Shown: positions 42,992 through 51,870, counted from the stretch's first letter. The stretch is 64,000 nt of DNA from Flavobacteriales bacterium (GCA_019912395.1 JAIOIH010000001.1:1-64000), one strand, 5' to 3'. The notes: generated by a model from the sequence alone, not told the origin. Made by a program: numbers and translations.

Positions 42992-43382
42992 GCTGTTGGG
43001 TCCAACGGTCGAAGAGGTTGATTATTTTCTCCGAGGACCGCTCCCACGGCAAGGGGGCTGTGCCTTGGAAGATCAGGAGCCATGCGCATTGGACATCGGC
43101 CGCGCGCAACCGCTCGTACCAGCGGTGCTTGTTCAGCCGATAGGCCTCGCGCATGTGTCGCCGGACCCTGTTGCGGTCCACGGCGAGCTTCACGTGGCGC
43201 TTGGGCACCGCAAAGGCCACCTGCGCCGGGGCAATGGTATCCAGCGGCATCAGCAGGCCCACGAGCCGGAAGGGATGGTCCTTCACCACCTGCCCGGTGG
43301 TGGCCACCTCCCTTAGCCGGTCGCGGCCGGTAAGGCGCTCGTGCTTGCGAAAGGTGGCGCGCAGGGGTTGTTGACCGGTCAT
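42972..43382 (-). CDS. rnpA: Ribonuclease P protein component
   Basis: A 136-residue basic protein that assists the RNase P RNA in maturing tRNA 5' ends. The signature is [20 protein letters not shown] followed by MREAYR. The N-terminal [14 protein letters not shown] is also typical. It lies upstream of yidD as in most bacteria, but rpmH, dnaA and yidC are not adjacent, as is common in Bacteroidota, where rnpA sits with hemD and a peptidase gene. A gap of 38 bases separates it from hemD. Confidence 0.94.
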   Translation of the reverse strand: MTGQQPLRATFRKHERLTGRDRLREVATTGQVVKDHPFRLVGLLMPLDTIAPAQVAFAVPKRHVKLAVDRNRVRRHMREAYRLNKHRWYERLRAADVQCAWLLIFQGTAPLPWERSSEKIINLFDRWTQQHVGIDR

Positions 43383-43420
43383 TCGGAACGGTGCGACCGG
43401 GACCGGTCATCGACCCCGGT

Positions 43421-44287
43421 TCACTTATTGGCTCCCTTGACGGACGCGGACTTCCTCGAGGGCTTTTTCGCCGCTTTTGCCGGTGCAGCCTTTTTCTTGG
43501 CCGGTGCTGCGGCCTTGGCCGGGACCTTGGCACTCCTGGCATCGGCCTTTTCGCTCCGCTTGAGGTAGAGTTCGATCGCTCCCGTCATCGAAGGTGCTTC
43601 AGGCAATGGGGCTTCAATGTCCAGCCGCAGTCCGGCATCGCGAACGGCCTTGGACGTGGTGGGTCCGAATGCTGCGATCACGGTGTTCTTCTGCTCGTAC
43701 TCGGGAAAATTCTTCCGGAGGCTTTCAATACCACCGGGGCTGAAGAACACCAGCATGTCATAATGGACATCTCGCATGTCGCTCAGATCGCTGGCCACCG
43801 TGCGGTAGAACACCACATTGGTGTAATCCACCCCCGCCTTGTCCAGCCGTCGTGGGATCTCCGGCTTCTGGATGTCGGATCCCGGCACCAGGAACTTTTC
43901 GCTCTTGTGCTTCTTGATCACATCCATCAGGTCGCTGAAAGTGAGCCTGCCGATGAAGACCTTCCGCTTGCGGTACACGATGTACTTCTGCACGTAGTAG
44001 GCCACGCTCTCGCTCACGCAGAAATACTTCATGGACTCGGGCACCGTAAGGCGCAGCTCCTTGCACATGCGGAAGAAGTGGTCCACCGCATTGCGGCTGG
44101 TGAGCACAATGGCCGTATGGTCCAGAATGCTGATGCGCTCCTGCCGGAACTCCTGTCCCGGTACGGGTTCCACCTTGATGAACGGCTTGAAGTCGATCTT
44201 CAGGCCGAACTTCTTCGCCAATGAAAAATAAGGGGATCGCTCGTCCGTAGGCGCTGGCTGAGTGACGAGAATGTTCTTGATCTTCAA
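43421..44287 (-). CDS. hemD: Uroporphyrinogen-III synthase with Lys/Ala-rich tail
   Basis: A 288-residue protein. Residues 1-245 form the two-lobed HemD fold: ILVTQPAPTDERSPYFSLA, IVLTSRNAVDHFF, FLVPGSDIQKPEIP, LVFFSPGGIESLRKNF and AAFGPTTSKAVRDAG. The enzyme cyclises hydroxymethylbilane to uroporphyrinogen III for haem and related tetrapyrroles. The last ~40 residues are a Lys/Ala/Pro repeat (PAKAAAPAKKKAAPAKAAKK and onward), like a histone H1 or HU-type tail, not needed for the reaction and absent from standard HemD. It lies 12 bases after the DUF4271 gene, a pairing seen in Bacteroidota. Confidence 0.88.
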   Translation of the reverse strand: MKIKNILVTQPAPTDERSPYFSLAKKFGLKIDFKPFIKVEPVPGQEFRQERISILDHTAIVLTSRNAVDHFFRMCKELRLTVPESMKYFCVSESVAYYVQKYIVYRKRKVFIGRLTFSDLMDVIKKHKSEKFLVPGSDIQKPEIPRRLDKAGVDYTNVVFYRTVASDLSDMRDVHYDMLVFFSPGGIESLRKNFPEYEQKNTVIAAFGPTTSKAVRDAGLRLDIEAPLPEAPSMTGAIELYLKRSEKADARSAKVPAKAAAPAKKKAAPAKAAKKPSRKSASVKGANK

Positions 44288-44299
44288 GTTCCGCGCTGC

Positions 44300-44983
44300 T
44301 TAGGGGTGATGCAAAGGAGGAACGAAATTCCGCGCTTGTTCAAGAGCAAGCGCGACCGGGAGTATTTCGAGCGCGCAAAGGTAGAGGAAAATATATCGGA
44401 GCGGAGTACCGTTGCTCACGCCCACCACCACCGCACGCACCCATCGGAACATCACCGTGGCGGCCACGATGGCCAGGCCCACCAGCCAGATCCACTCCCG
44501 CCATGCCACCCGACCGGGAAAGGACATCACCGTGACCACCGGCAGAAGCAACAGGCCCAGCACCACATGGAACACGATCAGTGTGTAGAGGTATTCCTCC
44601 TGCCCTCCATCCTCGGCAGGTAGCTGGCGGATGGCCAGCAGCAACACCACTTGGGCCAACACCACCGCCGCGACCACCAGGAGGATCCGCAGGAAGCCGA
44701 GCATTCCCGGCAGGATCCAGTGGTGGTACAACAGGACCTGGTAGGCGAACATGGCGATCACCACGGCGGACAGCACTGCAAGGCCCGTCAACGTGCGGTC
44801 CCGCATGTCCAGTTCCTCCCGTAGCCGGTGCCGGCCCAGCCGCAACGCGCCGAAGGATCGCGCCAGCACCACCCATTGACGCGGCGATACCATCTGTACC
44901 CATGCAAGCACGCCGAAGGCCAGGCCAAGGATCCCCGCCAGCCAACCGGACCCCAAGGCATCCACCGCCCGTAGCTCATCCAT
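44300..44983 (-). CDS. DUF4271 family membrane protein
   Basis: A 227-residue integral membrane protein with six to seven helices, matching in length and position the DUF4271 proteins that precede hemD in Bacteroidota. Its role is unknown. The first 15 residues are cytoplasmic or periplasmic and acidic (MDELRAVDALGS). A TATTTTCG box lies 7 bases before the ATG, so this is probably the first gene of the DUF4271-hemD-rnpA-yidD run. The neighbouring gene diverges, with its own box only ~40 bases away. Confidence 0.82.
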   Translation of the reverse strand: MDELRAVDALGSGWLAGILGLAFGVLAWVQMVSPRQWVVLARSFGALRLGRHRLREELDMRDRTLTGLAVLSAVVIAMFAYQVLLYHHWILPGMLGFLRILLVVAAVVLAQVVLLLAIRQLPAEDGGQEEYLYTLIVFHVVLGLLLLPVVTVMSFPGRVAWREWIWLVGLAIVAATVMFRWVRAVVVGVSNGTPLRYIFLYLCALEILPVALALEQARNFVPPLHHP

Positions 44984-44990
44984 TGCAGCG

Positions 44991-44998
44991 CGAAAATA
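44991..44998 (-). promoter_or_regulatory. Probable -7 promoter box (TATTTTCG)
   Basis: On the minus strand TATTTTCG lies 7 bases before the DUF4271 ATG, in the divergent intergenic region shared with the acyl-CoA dehydrogenase gene. Confidence 0.5.
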
Positions 44999-45029
44999 GT
45001 TCGCCGGACCAGGTGGGCGGCAGCGTGCC

Positions 45030-45037
45030 TAAATTCG
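45030..45037 (+). promoter_or_regulatory. Probable -7 promoter box (TAAATTCG)
   Basis: TAAATTCG lies 25 bases before the ATG of the acyl-CoA dehydrogenase gene and fits TAnnTTCG. The divergent box at 44991 is ~30 bases away. Confidence 0.5.
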
Positions 45038-45062
45038 CGGCCTCCTACGCACCCCCCCTCCC

Positions 45063-46277
45063 ATGAGCACCACGTCCACTCCCTCCAAGCGCACCGCCAC
45101 CGACCTCTATCAAGCCCACGACCACTTCTTGATGGACGAGCTGCTCACCGAGGAGCACAAGCTGATCCGCGACACCACGCGCAAGCATGTGAGCAAGCAC
45201 ATCAAGCCCATTATCGAGGAGAGCTTCGAGAAGGCCGAGTTCCATCCGGAGATCATCCCGGGACTGGCGGAGGTGGGCGCGTTCGGCCCAAACATCCCCA
45301 CCGAATACGGCGGCATGGGCCTGGACCAGATCAGCTACGGCCTGATCATGCAGGAGATCGAGCGCGTGGACAGCGGCCTGCGCAGCCTGTGCAGCGTTCA
45401 GGGCAGCTTGGTGATGTACCCCATCTGGAAGTACGGGAGTGAGGAGCAGAAGAAGAAATGGCTGCCGCAGCTCGCCGCCGGCACCAAGATCGGCTGCTTC
45501 GGCCTCACCGAACCGGACCACGGCAGCAACCCCGGCGGCATGGTCACCACCTTTCAGGACAAGGGCGACCATTACCTGCTGAACGGTGCCAAGATGTGGA
45601 TCAGCAACAGCCCGATCGCCGATGTGGCCGTGGTGTGGGCCAAGGAGGGGAACACCGATGGCCGCATCCACGGTCTGCTGGTGGAACGCGGCATGGAGGG
45701 TTTCTCCACGCCCACCACGCATGGCAAGCTTTCCCTTCGGGCCAGCCCCACCGGCGAGCTCGTGTTCGACAACGTGAAAGTGCCCAAGGCAAACCTCTTG
45801 CCGAACAAGAGCGGGCTCGGCGCACCGCTGGGCTGCTTGGACAGCGCGCGATACGGCATTTCCTGGGGTACCCTCGGCGTGGCCATGGAATGCTACGACA
45901 CCGCGCTGCGTTACAGCAAGGAGCGCATCCAGTTCGGAAAACCCATCGGGCAGTTCCAGCTCACGCAGAAGAAGCTTGCCGAGATGATCACCGAGATCAC
46001 CAAGGCGCAATTGCTCACCTGGCGTTTGGGTGTATTGAAGAACGAGGACCGCGCCACCACGGCCCAGATCAGCATGGCCAAGCGCAACAACGTCCATTTG
46101 GCCCTCACCGTGGCTCGGGAAGCACGCCAGATCCTCGGCGGCATGGGCATCACCAACGAGTACCCCATCATGCGCCACATGATGAACCTGGAAAGCGTGG
46201 TGACCTACGAAGGCACCCACGACATCCACCTGTTGATCACCGGCCACGACGTGACAGGGTTGGCGGCGTTCAAGTAG
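45063..46277 (+). CDS. Acyl-CoA dehydrogenase, probably glutaryl-CoA dehydrogenase
   Basis: A 404-residue FAD enzyme. Family features: GCFGLTEPDHGSNPGGM for flavin/substrate binding, KMWISNSPIADVAVVWAK, ERIQFGKPIGQFQLTQKKLA, AREARQILGGMGI, and the catalytic base E383 in VTYEGTHDIHLLITG. The stretch IMRHMMNLESVVTYEGTHDI is characteristic of glutaryl-CoA dehydrogenases, which oxidise and decarboxylate glutaryl-CoA to crotonyl-CoA in lysine and tryptophan breakdown. The substrate is a family inference. Electrons should pass to ETF, which is not in this window. A hairpin terminator overlaps its stop codon. Confidence 0.9.
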   Translation: MSTTSTPSKRTATDLYQAHDHFLMDELLTEEHKLIRDTTRKHVSKHIKPIIEESFEKAEFHPEIIPGLAEVGAFGPNIPTEYGGMGLDQISYGLIMQEIERVDSGLRSLCSVQGSLVMYPIWKYGSEEQKKKWLPQLAAGTKIGCFGLTEPDHGSNPGGMVTTFQDKGDHYLLNGAKMWISNSPIADVAVVWAKEGNTDGRIHGLLVERGMEGFSTPTTHGKLSLRASPTGELVFDNVKVPKANLLPNKSGLGAPLGCLDSARYGISWGTLGVAMECYDTALRYSKERIQFGKPIGQFQLTQKKLAEMITEITKAQLLTWRLGVLKNEDRATTAQISMAKRNNVHLALTVAREARQILGGMGITNEYPIMRHMMNLESVVTYEGTHDIHLLITGHDVTGLAAFK

Positions 46278-46298
46278 GGGCCGAAGATCCTCGGCCCC
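46277..46298. terminator. Hairpin terminator between convergent genes
   Basis: Perfect 8-bp stem GGGGCCGA/TCGGCCCC with loop AGATCC, starting at the last base of the acyl-CoA dehydrogenase stop codon. It is followed by TACGAACG, so there is no strong T-run. It lies between convergent genes and may serve both. Confidence 0.6.
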
Positions 46299-46323
46299 TA
46301 CGAACGCCGATCACCCCACGCGT

Positions 46324-47112
46324 TCATTGTGTCGGGGCCGCCTTCGCGCCATCCGCAACTACCCGTTTCCCCAATGGGATCATCCACCCTGCGGTACACT
46401 GGATGCTGCGGTCGTAACCATTGAGCGTACCCACCAAGCCACCATTGATGTCCCTCACCACCACACCGTTCCACACATTGGTGAGGCCGTAGAGGTAGCG
46501 GCCTTCCAGAAAAAGGTGTGAGCTGCCTATCGTGAAGGTGAAGCCCGCGCCCCCGCACAGGCCGAGGTTGAACCGGTTCATGTCCAGTGCTTTCGGGTCC
46601 AGTACCTGTCCGTCGTACTTATGGCCTTCCTGTCCGGCTTCGTACTGTCGTGCTCCTGTCATCCATCCCGCCGTAACACCCGCGAGCAGATGCGGGCGTG
46701 CGGGAGCATGGCCTAATTGGAATTTCGCCAGCGCGGCCAAGTCCATATAGTCCAACACCAAATGGTGGTCGAGGTAGGTCGGGCCGGGGCTATAGAAATA
46801 ACCATAGCTGTAGTTTCCATTGGCATCGTAGCCAAACCCGGTTCTTAGCGCCCCGCCCGGCGTGTCCTGTTTGAACCCGCGCTGTATAAAACCGATCTCC
46901 GGCACCAAGCTGAACCGTTCCGACAGAGTCACCCCGATGATGATCGCACCTGTTGGACCAAGTCGCGTCCCACTTCCTTCAAAACTACCGGCCTCGGCAG
47001 CGAACTTGGCCCAATTCACGCCGCCTCGGACGCCCACTGCAACTTGTGCTTGGGAAGCCGTCATTCCAATGCCGGCAAAGGCAAAAAGAAGAGAGCGGAC
47101 GATGGATCGCAT
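46324..47112 (-). CDS. Outer-membrane beta-barrel protein (porin-family, PorT-like)
   Basis: A 262-residue protein. The signal peptide ends GMTASQAQ. Alternating strands typical of the OMP_b-brl_2 family in Bacteroidota follow: VAVGVRGGVNWAKFAAEAG, ERFSLVPEIGFIQRGFKQD, LAALAKFQLGH, FLEGRYLYGLTNV. It ends VADGAKAAPTQ. The ATG at 47112 was chosen for the signal peptide and for the TATCTTGG box just upstream; a longer frame is not protein-like. The ligand is unknown. It converges on the acyl-CoA dehydrogenase gene across a shared hairpin. Confidence 0.85.
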   Translation of the reverse strand: MRSIVRSLLFAFAGIGMTASQAQVAVGVRGGVNWAKFAAEAGSFEGSGTRLGPTGAIIIGVTLSERFSLVPEIGFIQRGFKQDTPGGALRTGFGYDANGNYSYGYFYSPGPTYLDHHLVLDYMDLAALAKFQLGHAPARPHLLAGVTAGWMTGARQYEAGQEGHKYDGQVLDPKALDMNRFNLGLCGGAGFTFTIGSSHLFLEGRYLYGLTNVWNGVVVRDINGGLVGTLNGYDRSIQCTAGWMIPLGKRVVADGAKAAPTQ

Positions 47113-47129
47113 GGGGCCGGGATCGCGCC

Positions 47130-47137
47130 CCAAGATA
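47130..47137 (-). promoter_or_regulatory. Possible -7 promoter box (TATCTTGG)
   Basis: On the minus strand TATCTTGG lies 17 bases before the start of the barrel gene, one base off TAnnTTTG/TAnnTTCG. Confidence 0.4.
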
Positions 47138-47241
47138 AAGTTCCGCAGCCGTATTGCGATGCGTACCAAGCTTGAACTCACGCAGAGGATCTCATGGCGG
47201 GACTTGCGGCGAGAAGAGGAACCTGCGGGTGGTGAATGCAT

Positions 47242-47376
47242 TCAGAACCGGTACCCGAACAGGTTGTTCCAGCTATAGTTCAGCGAGGGTACACCCTCCG
47301 GCTGGGTGCCGCGGTAAGTCCGACGCTTCAACACGCCACCGTTGATACCGAGGGCCTTGTCTTTCCCCTTTTGGGT
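47242..47376 (-). pseudogene. Relic of the 3' end of a DUF481-like gene
   Basis: The minus strand reads NGGVLKRRTYRG, then PSLNYSWNNLFGYRF and a TGA stop. The intact DUF481-type protein encoded at 49867 ends ALSYSWSNLFGFRF. Only about 40 codons survive and no start is in reach. Relic and intact gene lie on either side of the MBOAT/AlgJ pair, in the same orientation. The rest of the 47113-47460 gap shows no gene. Confidence 0.75.
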
Positions 47377-47460
47377 CCTGCCAATACCATCTTCGCCCCC
47401 ACCTCCATTGGGTTCCCTAGCGGAACTCAGCCCGTTCCGGTTGCGTAGGAGTCGCCTTCG

Positions 47461-48930
47461 ATGATCTTCAACTCCATCCCGTTCCTGATCTTCTTCGTGG
47501 TGGTGGTGGTGGCGTACTACGTACTGCCCCATCGGTGGCGCTGGCCCCTGCTCCTGACGGCGAGCTGCTACTTCTACATGGCCTTCGTGCCGGCGTACAT
47601 CCTCATTCTGGCATTCACCATCGGGGTGGACTATTTCGGGGGGATCTTCATTGAACGCAGCAAGGGTGCGGCCCGCAAGCGATGGTTGACCGCGAGCGTC
47701 CTGTCCAACGTGAGCGTACTGGCCTTCTTCAAGTATTACGCCTTCCTCACGGAGAACATCGAGGCCTTGATGCAGGGCATCGGCTGGCTGGACCACCCGC
47801 TGCCCGAACTCGGGATCATCCTGCCCATTGGCCTCAGCTTCCATACCTTCCAAAGCCTGAGCTACACGATCGAGGTGTACTATGGACGGCAGAAGGCGGA
47901 GCGCCATTTCGGGATCTTCTCCTTGTACGTGATGTTCTTCCCGCAGCTGGTGGCCGGACCGATCGAACGGCCGGGGAACCTGCTGCGCCAACTGCATTTG
48001 AAGATCCAGTTCAACGCCGCCACGGTCGCCAGCGGCCTGCGCTTGATGGCATGGGGGTTCTTCAAGAAGTTGATCATAGCGGACCGCGTGGCGGTGATGG
48101 TGGACCATGTGTACAATGCGCCGGGCGACCACGAGGGGCCGGCCTTGATCCTGGCCACCTTCTTCTTCGCCATCCAGATCTACTGCGACTTCAGCGGGTA
48201 TACCGACATTGCACTGGGTGCCGCACGCTGCCTGGGCATTTCGCTGATGCGGAACTTCCGCACCCCGTACTACAGTGCGAACGTCAGCGAGTTCTGGAGC
48301 CGCTGGCACATCAGCCTCAGCACCTGGTTCCGCGATTATGTGTACATCCCCATGGGCGGCAATCGCGTGGTGAAGTGGCGGTGGTACTTCAACCTGATGG
48401 TCACTTTCGTGCTCAGCGGCTTTTGGCACGGCGCTGCGTGGACCTATATCATCTGGGGCATGCTGCATGGCTTCTTCCTGATCTTCGCCATCGTGTCCAA
48501 GGATGTGCGCAGTGGCCTGGGCCGATGGCTCGGGCTGGAAAAGGTGCCCCGCCTGAACCATGTCCTTCAGGTCTTGATCACCTTCATCCTGGTGGACTTT
48601 GCCTGGATCTTCTTCCGTGCCAGCAGCGTCCATGATGCCTTCCAGATCGTTGGAAACCTCTTCACGGGGCTGGGCGGGTTCTTCACGCGCGATGCCTTCA
48701 CCTTCTGGTCGCCCTTGCTTGGTGTGGGCAGGAAGGAAATGGCGCTGGCCCTCCTCGGCATCGCCGTGATGGAACTGGTGCAGCGCATCGATCTGCGTCG
48801 CGGTGCAACTCAATGGATCTCCGCCCGTCCCCCATGGCAGCGCTGGGCCTTCTACACGGGCCTCGTCTGCTCCGTGATCTATTTCGGGAGCTATTACAAT
48901 CCCACTCAGTTCATCTATTTCCAGTTCTGA
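47461..48930 (+). CDS. MBOAT family O-acetyltransferase (AlgI-like)
   Basis: A 489-residue integral membrane acyltransferase with about ten helices. Signature: FWSRWHISLSTWFRDYVYIP with MGGNR after it, and the catalytic His in SGFWHGAAWTYIIWG. The N-terminal MIFNSIPFLIFF and PQLVAGPIERPGNLL are standard for AlgI/PatA-type proteins. These move acetyl groups across the inner membrane for O-acetylation of exported polysaccharides or peptidoglycan. The next gene, directly abutting, encodes the expected AlgJ-like periplasmic partner. It probably acetylates a surface glycan made elsewhere. Confidence 0.93.
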   Translation: MIFNSIPFLIFFVVVVVAYYVLPHRWRWPLLLTASCYFYMAFVPAYILILAFTIGVDYFGGIFIERSKGAARKRWLTASVLSNVSVLAFFKYYAFLTENIEALMQGIGWLDHPLPELGIILPIGLSFHTFQSLSYTIEVYYGRQKAERHFGIFSLYVMFFPQLVAGPIERPGNLLRQLHLKIQFNAATVASGLRLMAWGFFKKLIIADRVAVMVDHVYNAPGDHEGPALILATFFFAIQIYCDFSGYTDIALGAARCLGISLMRNFRTPYYSANVSEFWSRWHISLSTWFRDYVYIPMGGNRVVKWRWYFNLMVTFVLSGFWHGAAWTYIIWGMLHGFFLIFAIVSKDVRSGLGRWLGLEKVPRLNHVLQVLITFILVDFAWIFFRASSVHDAFQIVGNLFTGLGGFFTRDAFTFWSPLLGVGRKEMALALLGIAVMELVQRIDLRRGATQWISARPPWQRWAFYTGLVCSVIYFGSYYNPTQFIYFQF

Positions 48931-49887
48931 ATGCGCCTGCGCACACTCCTCCTCTGGATCGCGGCCATAGCGGCGCCGTTCGCCCTGATCACTTCCACGG
49001 TGATCATCGTGGACCCCTACAACCACTTCGGCTGGAGCAAGGCCGTTCCGGATAGCCTGAAGGAGAAGAACCTCTACCATTCCGGGGCTACCATGCCGTT
49101 CAGCGTGATGATGTGGGACCTGGAGAGCTATCGGCGGAACCCCAAGGACCATATCCTGCTCGGCGATTCCCGGCTGGCCTATTTCGATGTGGACTATCTG
49201 CGGCAGGTGAGCGGCCATGCCTACGCCAACCTCGGCATCCCGGGAGGCGACTACAACTCCATATTCGACCTGTTCGAATACGCGGACAGCCTCACTGCGC
49301 TGAAGGACGTCGTGGTGCAGGTTTCCTTCCGGAACATGAGCATCACGGACTGGGACCTGTACTCGGAGCCGCGCATGTTGATGGACAATCCGCTGTACTA
49401 CCTCACCGATGGCCGGGTGCTGCGCGCCACCGCCCTGAACCTCCGGAGCAGGTGGGCCCCCAACACGCTGGTGTACGACTCGCTCCCGCCCGACCAATGG
49501 CAGATCGTACTGGCCATGGACCAGGGAAATGCCGACAGCTTTGTGCTGGACACCACCATTTATGACCGATTGCAACAGCTGGCCGACCAGTGCAAGACCG
49601 CCCATGCACGCTTGCGTTTCGTGGAATTCCCCATTCATCCGGACGCCCATCGCATCTATGCCAAGGCGGGGCTGGACCCCTTGCGCGACCAATACCTGGC
49701 CCGCCTGTCCACCATTGCCGAGACGATCGATCTGGACCGCCCCGGCTTCCTGCCGGACGATCCCTCGCTCTGGCGCGATCCCTTGCACCTGACCACCACG
49801 GCGCAACGCATCTTGATCGATGCGATCTGGGGGCCGGGGGTGTCCGTCCCTGCAGCTTCCGGAAGGTTAAAACCGGAACCCGAATAA
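48931..49887 (+). CDS. AlgJ/SGNH-like periplasmic partner of the MBOAT protein
   Basis: A 318-residue protein with an N-terminal membrane anchor (about 5-28) and an SGNH-like domain: nucleophile block HILLGDSRLAYFD (about 71-83), NLGIPGGDYNSIFD, and the Asp-x-x-His pair in WRDPLHLTTTAQ near the C terminus. Such proteins complete the O-acetyl transfer from the MBOAT partner to the glycan. Its ATG follows the MBOAT stop without a gap. The last 21 bases, encoding LKPEPE, overlap the tail of the opposing DUF481 gene, so the reading frame ends in antisense of that gene. Confidence 0.82.
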   Translation: MRLRTLLLWIAAIAAPFALITSTVIIVDPYNHFGWSKAVPDSLKEKNLYHSGATMPFSVMMWDLESYRRNPKDHILLGDSRLAYFDVDYLRQVSGHAYANLGIPGGDYNSIFDLFEYADSLTALKDVVVQVSFRNMSITDWDLYSEPRMLMDNPLYYLTDGRVLRATALNLRSRWAPNTLVYDSLPPDQWQIVLAMDQGNADSFVLDTTIYDRLQQLADQCKTAHARLRFVEFPIHPDAHRIYAKAGLDPLRDQYLARLSTIAETIDLDRPGFLPDDPSLWRDPLHLTTTAQRILIDAIWGPGVSVPAASGRLKPEPE

Positions 49888-50625
49888 ATTGCTCCAACTG
49901 TAGCTCAGTGCGTTCACCTCCTCCGGCGGGGCACTGTCCTTCAGCAGGTTCAAGCGGCTTTCCACCGTCATGCGCTTGGTGACATTGATGAGTAAGCCTC
50001 CCTCCAATGCGATGCGGTGATCGCTGGCATCGAAGAGCTTGGGCTGATAGTAGACCACGGTGGTGAGGCTGGCCATATCGGTGAACTTGAGCGTGGCGGA
50101 AACATAGTTGCTGCTGCGACCAATGGTGGTGGTGGGTCCGTTGGTGACATGTTCATTTTCCACCATCACTGCGGTGCCGATGTTCACGCGCATCCTGGTA
50201 TTGTCCACGGCGGTGAGGCGCGGCCCCGCGCCCAGCATCAGCCGCAGGTCCAAGCGGAGCGGCTTGTTGTACTGGGCTTGCGCAAAGACCTCGCCCGTCC
50301 ACAGGGAATCCTTCCGGTAGTTGTATCGAAGGTGCTGGAATCCGGTGTTGAGGAAATCGTTCGCTTCCACCTGGCTGAAGGCGAGATCACTGATGAACAT
50401 GTAGCGATCCCGGCCGTTGAGGTATTGAACAGCCCCGTTCAGCCCCAAGTTCAGCGAACGCTGCCCGCTCTCCGATACGTTGAACCGGACGTTCACGAAC
50501 CCGGTCCAGGGCACGGAATCCTGCATGAAGCGTCGGCCTTCGATGTTCACCACTTGGGCGCGGGCACCGCCAAGCAGGGAGAGTGAAAGAAGAAGCAGGA
50601 AAGCACAACGGGAATAGCGGGACAT
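49867..50625 (-). CDS. DUF481 family outer-membrane protein
   Basis: A 252-residue exported beta-barrel. The signal peptide ends LLGGARAQ, with strands WTGFVNVRFNVSES, GAVQYLNGRDRYMFISDLA, LRLDLRLMLGAGPRLT, TLKFTDMASLTTVVYYQPKL and the closing SYSWSNLFGFRF, whose terminal Phe is typical of outer-membrane barrels assembled by BAM. DUF481 proteins are related to salt-induced outer-membrane proteins (YdiY-like); the role is unknown. The ATG at 50625 gives the signal peptide. A degenerate copy of its tail lies at 47242. Confidence 0.85.
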   Translation of the reverse strand: MSRYSRCAFLLLLSLSLLGGARAQVVNIEGRRFMQDSVPWTGFVNVRFNVSESGQRSLNLGLNGAVQYLNGRDRYMFISDLAFSQVEANDFLNTGFQHLRYNYRKDSLWTGEVFAQAQYNKPLRLDLRLMLGAGPRLTAVDNTRMRVNIGTAVMVENEHVTNGPTTTIGRSSNYVSATLKFTDMASLTTVVYYQPKLFDASDHRIALEGGLLINVTKRMTVESRLNLLKDSAPPEEVNALSYSWSNLFGFRF

Positions 50626-50694
50626 GGAGCGTGCAAAAGTGGCGATCAACAAGGGAACCGGACGAGCTTCCCCAATGTTCACCTCCTTTGCACC

Positions 50695-51870
50695 ATGTCA
50701 ACACGGTTGCGGATCGCGATCATTGGAGGGGGGCCTGCCGGTCTGATGGCCGCGGACACCTTGGCACCGCATGCGGAAGTGGACCTCTACGAGCATGGCA
50801 AGCAGATCGGACGGAAGTTCCTGGTGGCCGGGCAGGGTGGCTTCAACCTCACCAACAGCGTGGAAGGTGCTGATCTGGCGGGCCATTACTTCCCTCCGGG
50901 CTTTATGGACCGGGCCTTGGGCGCGTTCGGCACCAAGGACCTGCGTGATTGGATGGCCGAAATGGAACTGGAAACCTTTGTCGGCACCAGCGGACGGGTT
51001 TTTCCCGCGAAAGGGATCAAGCCGATCGACGTGCTGGCACGCATCCGGGATCGCTTGCTCCAGCGCGGGGTGCGCATCCGGACCGAACATGCCTTCACCG
51101 GTTTTGACCGGAACGGGCTGGTGCAGATGGAGAACCGTGACGGACCTTTCACCTTGGAGGCGGACCGCGTGATCTTCGCCTTGGGCGGAGCCTCATGGCC
51201 GGTCACCGGCTCCACCGGCATTTGGCCGCCCCTGTTCGCCGATGTGGGCATTCCGACGGAACCGTTCCAAGCCTCCAATTGCGGGGTGGAGATCGCTTGG
51301 CCTGCGGACTTCCTCCGTACCCATGAGGGCAAGCCCTTGAAGAACGTCCGGATCAGTGCGGCCGGGATGGACGCGTTGGGAGAAGCCACCATCACACGGC
51401 ACGGACTGGAAGGCAACGCCATCTATCCGGTGGTGCGCGCATTCCGGGAAGGCGCAACGGAATTGCGCATCGACCTCAAGCCGGACAGCCCCGTGGAAAG
51501 GTTGATCGAACGGATCGGCGCCAAGGAACCCCGCAACTTTGCGGCGGCCATCCATCTGAACCGCACGCAGCTCGCCTTGTTGAAGGCCTTCACCCCGAAG
51601 GAGGTCTCCGCTTCAGCACGGCTTTTCGCGCAACATGTCAAGCAACTTCATCTCCCGGTGTCGGGTCTTCGGCCCATCGGCGAGGCCATCTCCACGGTGG
51701 GAGGCATTCCCACGGAAGAACTGAACCCCGACTTTTCCTTCAAGCGTCATCCGCATCTCTTCGCCATCGGCGAGATGGTGAACTGGGACGCCCCCACGGG
51801 CGGTTTCCTCCTACAGGGCTGCTTTGCAATGGGCCGGTATGCCGGAAAGGCGATCGCGCGATCAAGCTGA
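50695..51870 (+). CDS. TIGR03862/HI0933-type flavoprotein
   Basis: A 391-residue FAD-binding protein: dinucleotide motif IAIIGGGPAGLMAADTL at the N terminus, VDLYEHGKQIGRKFLVAGQG then GFNLTNS (the HI0933-family glycine loop), VIFALGGASWPVTGSTG, TVGGIPTEELNPDF and GGFLLQGCFAMGRYAGKAI at the C terminus. Members of the family (TIGR03862) are cytoplasmic, with unassigned substrates. It has its own start site 69 bases from the divergent DUF481 gene. No partner enzyme is encoded beside it. Confidence 0.9.
   Translation: MSTRLRIAIIGGGPAGLMAADTLAPHAEVDLYEHGKQIGRKFLVAGQGGFNLTNSVEGADLAGHYFPPGFMDRALGAFGTKDLRDWMAEMELETFVGTSGRVFPAKGIKPIDVLARIRDRLLQRGVRIRTEHAFTGFDRNGLVQMENRDGPFTLEADRVIFALGGASWPVTGSTGIWPPLFADVGIPTEPFQASNCGVEIAWPADFLRTHEGKPLKNVRISAAGMDALGEATITRHGLEGNAIYPVVRAFREGATELRIDLKPDSPVERLIERIGAKEPRNFAAAIHLNRTQLALLKAFTPKEVSASARLFAQHVKQLHLPVSGLRPIGEAISTVGGIPTEELNPDFSFKRHPHLFAIGEMVNWDAPTGGFLLQGCFAMGRYAGKAIARSS

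Noticed and set aside
47242-49806. Long minus-strand frame (854 codons) opposite the MBOAT/AlgJ genes
   Set aside because: The composition (His/Glu/Gly/Val rich) is that of an antisense shadow. Only its last ~40 codons have independent support, as the DUF481 tail relic.
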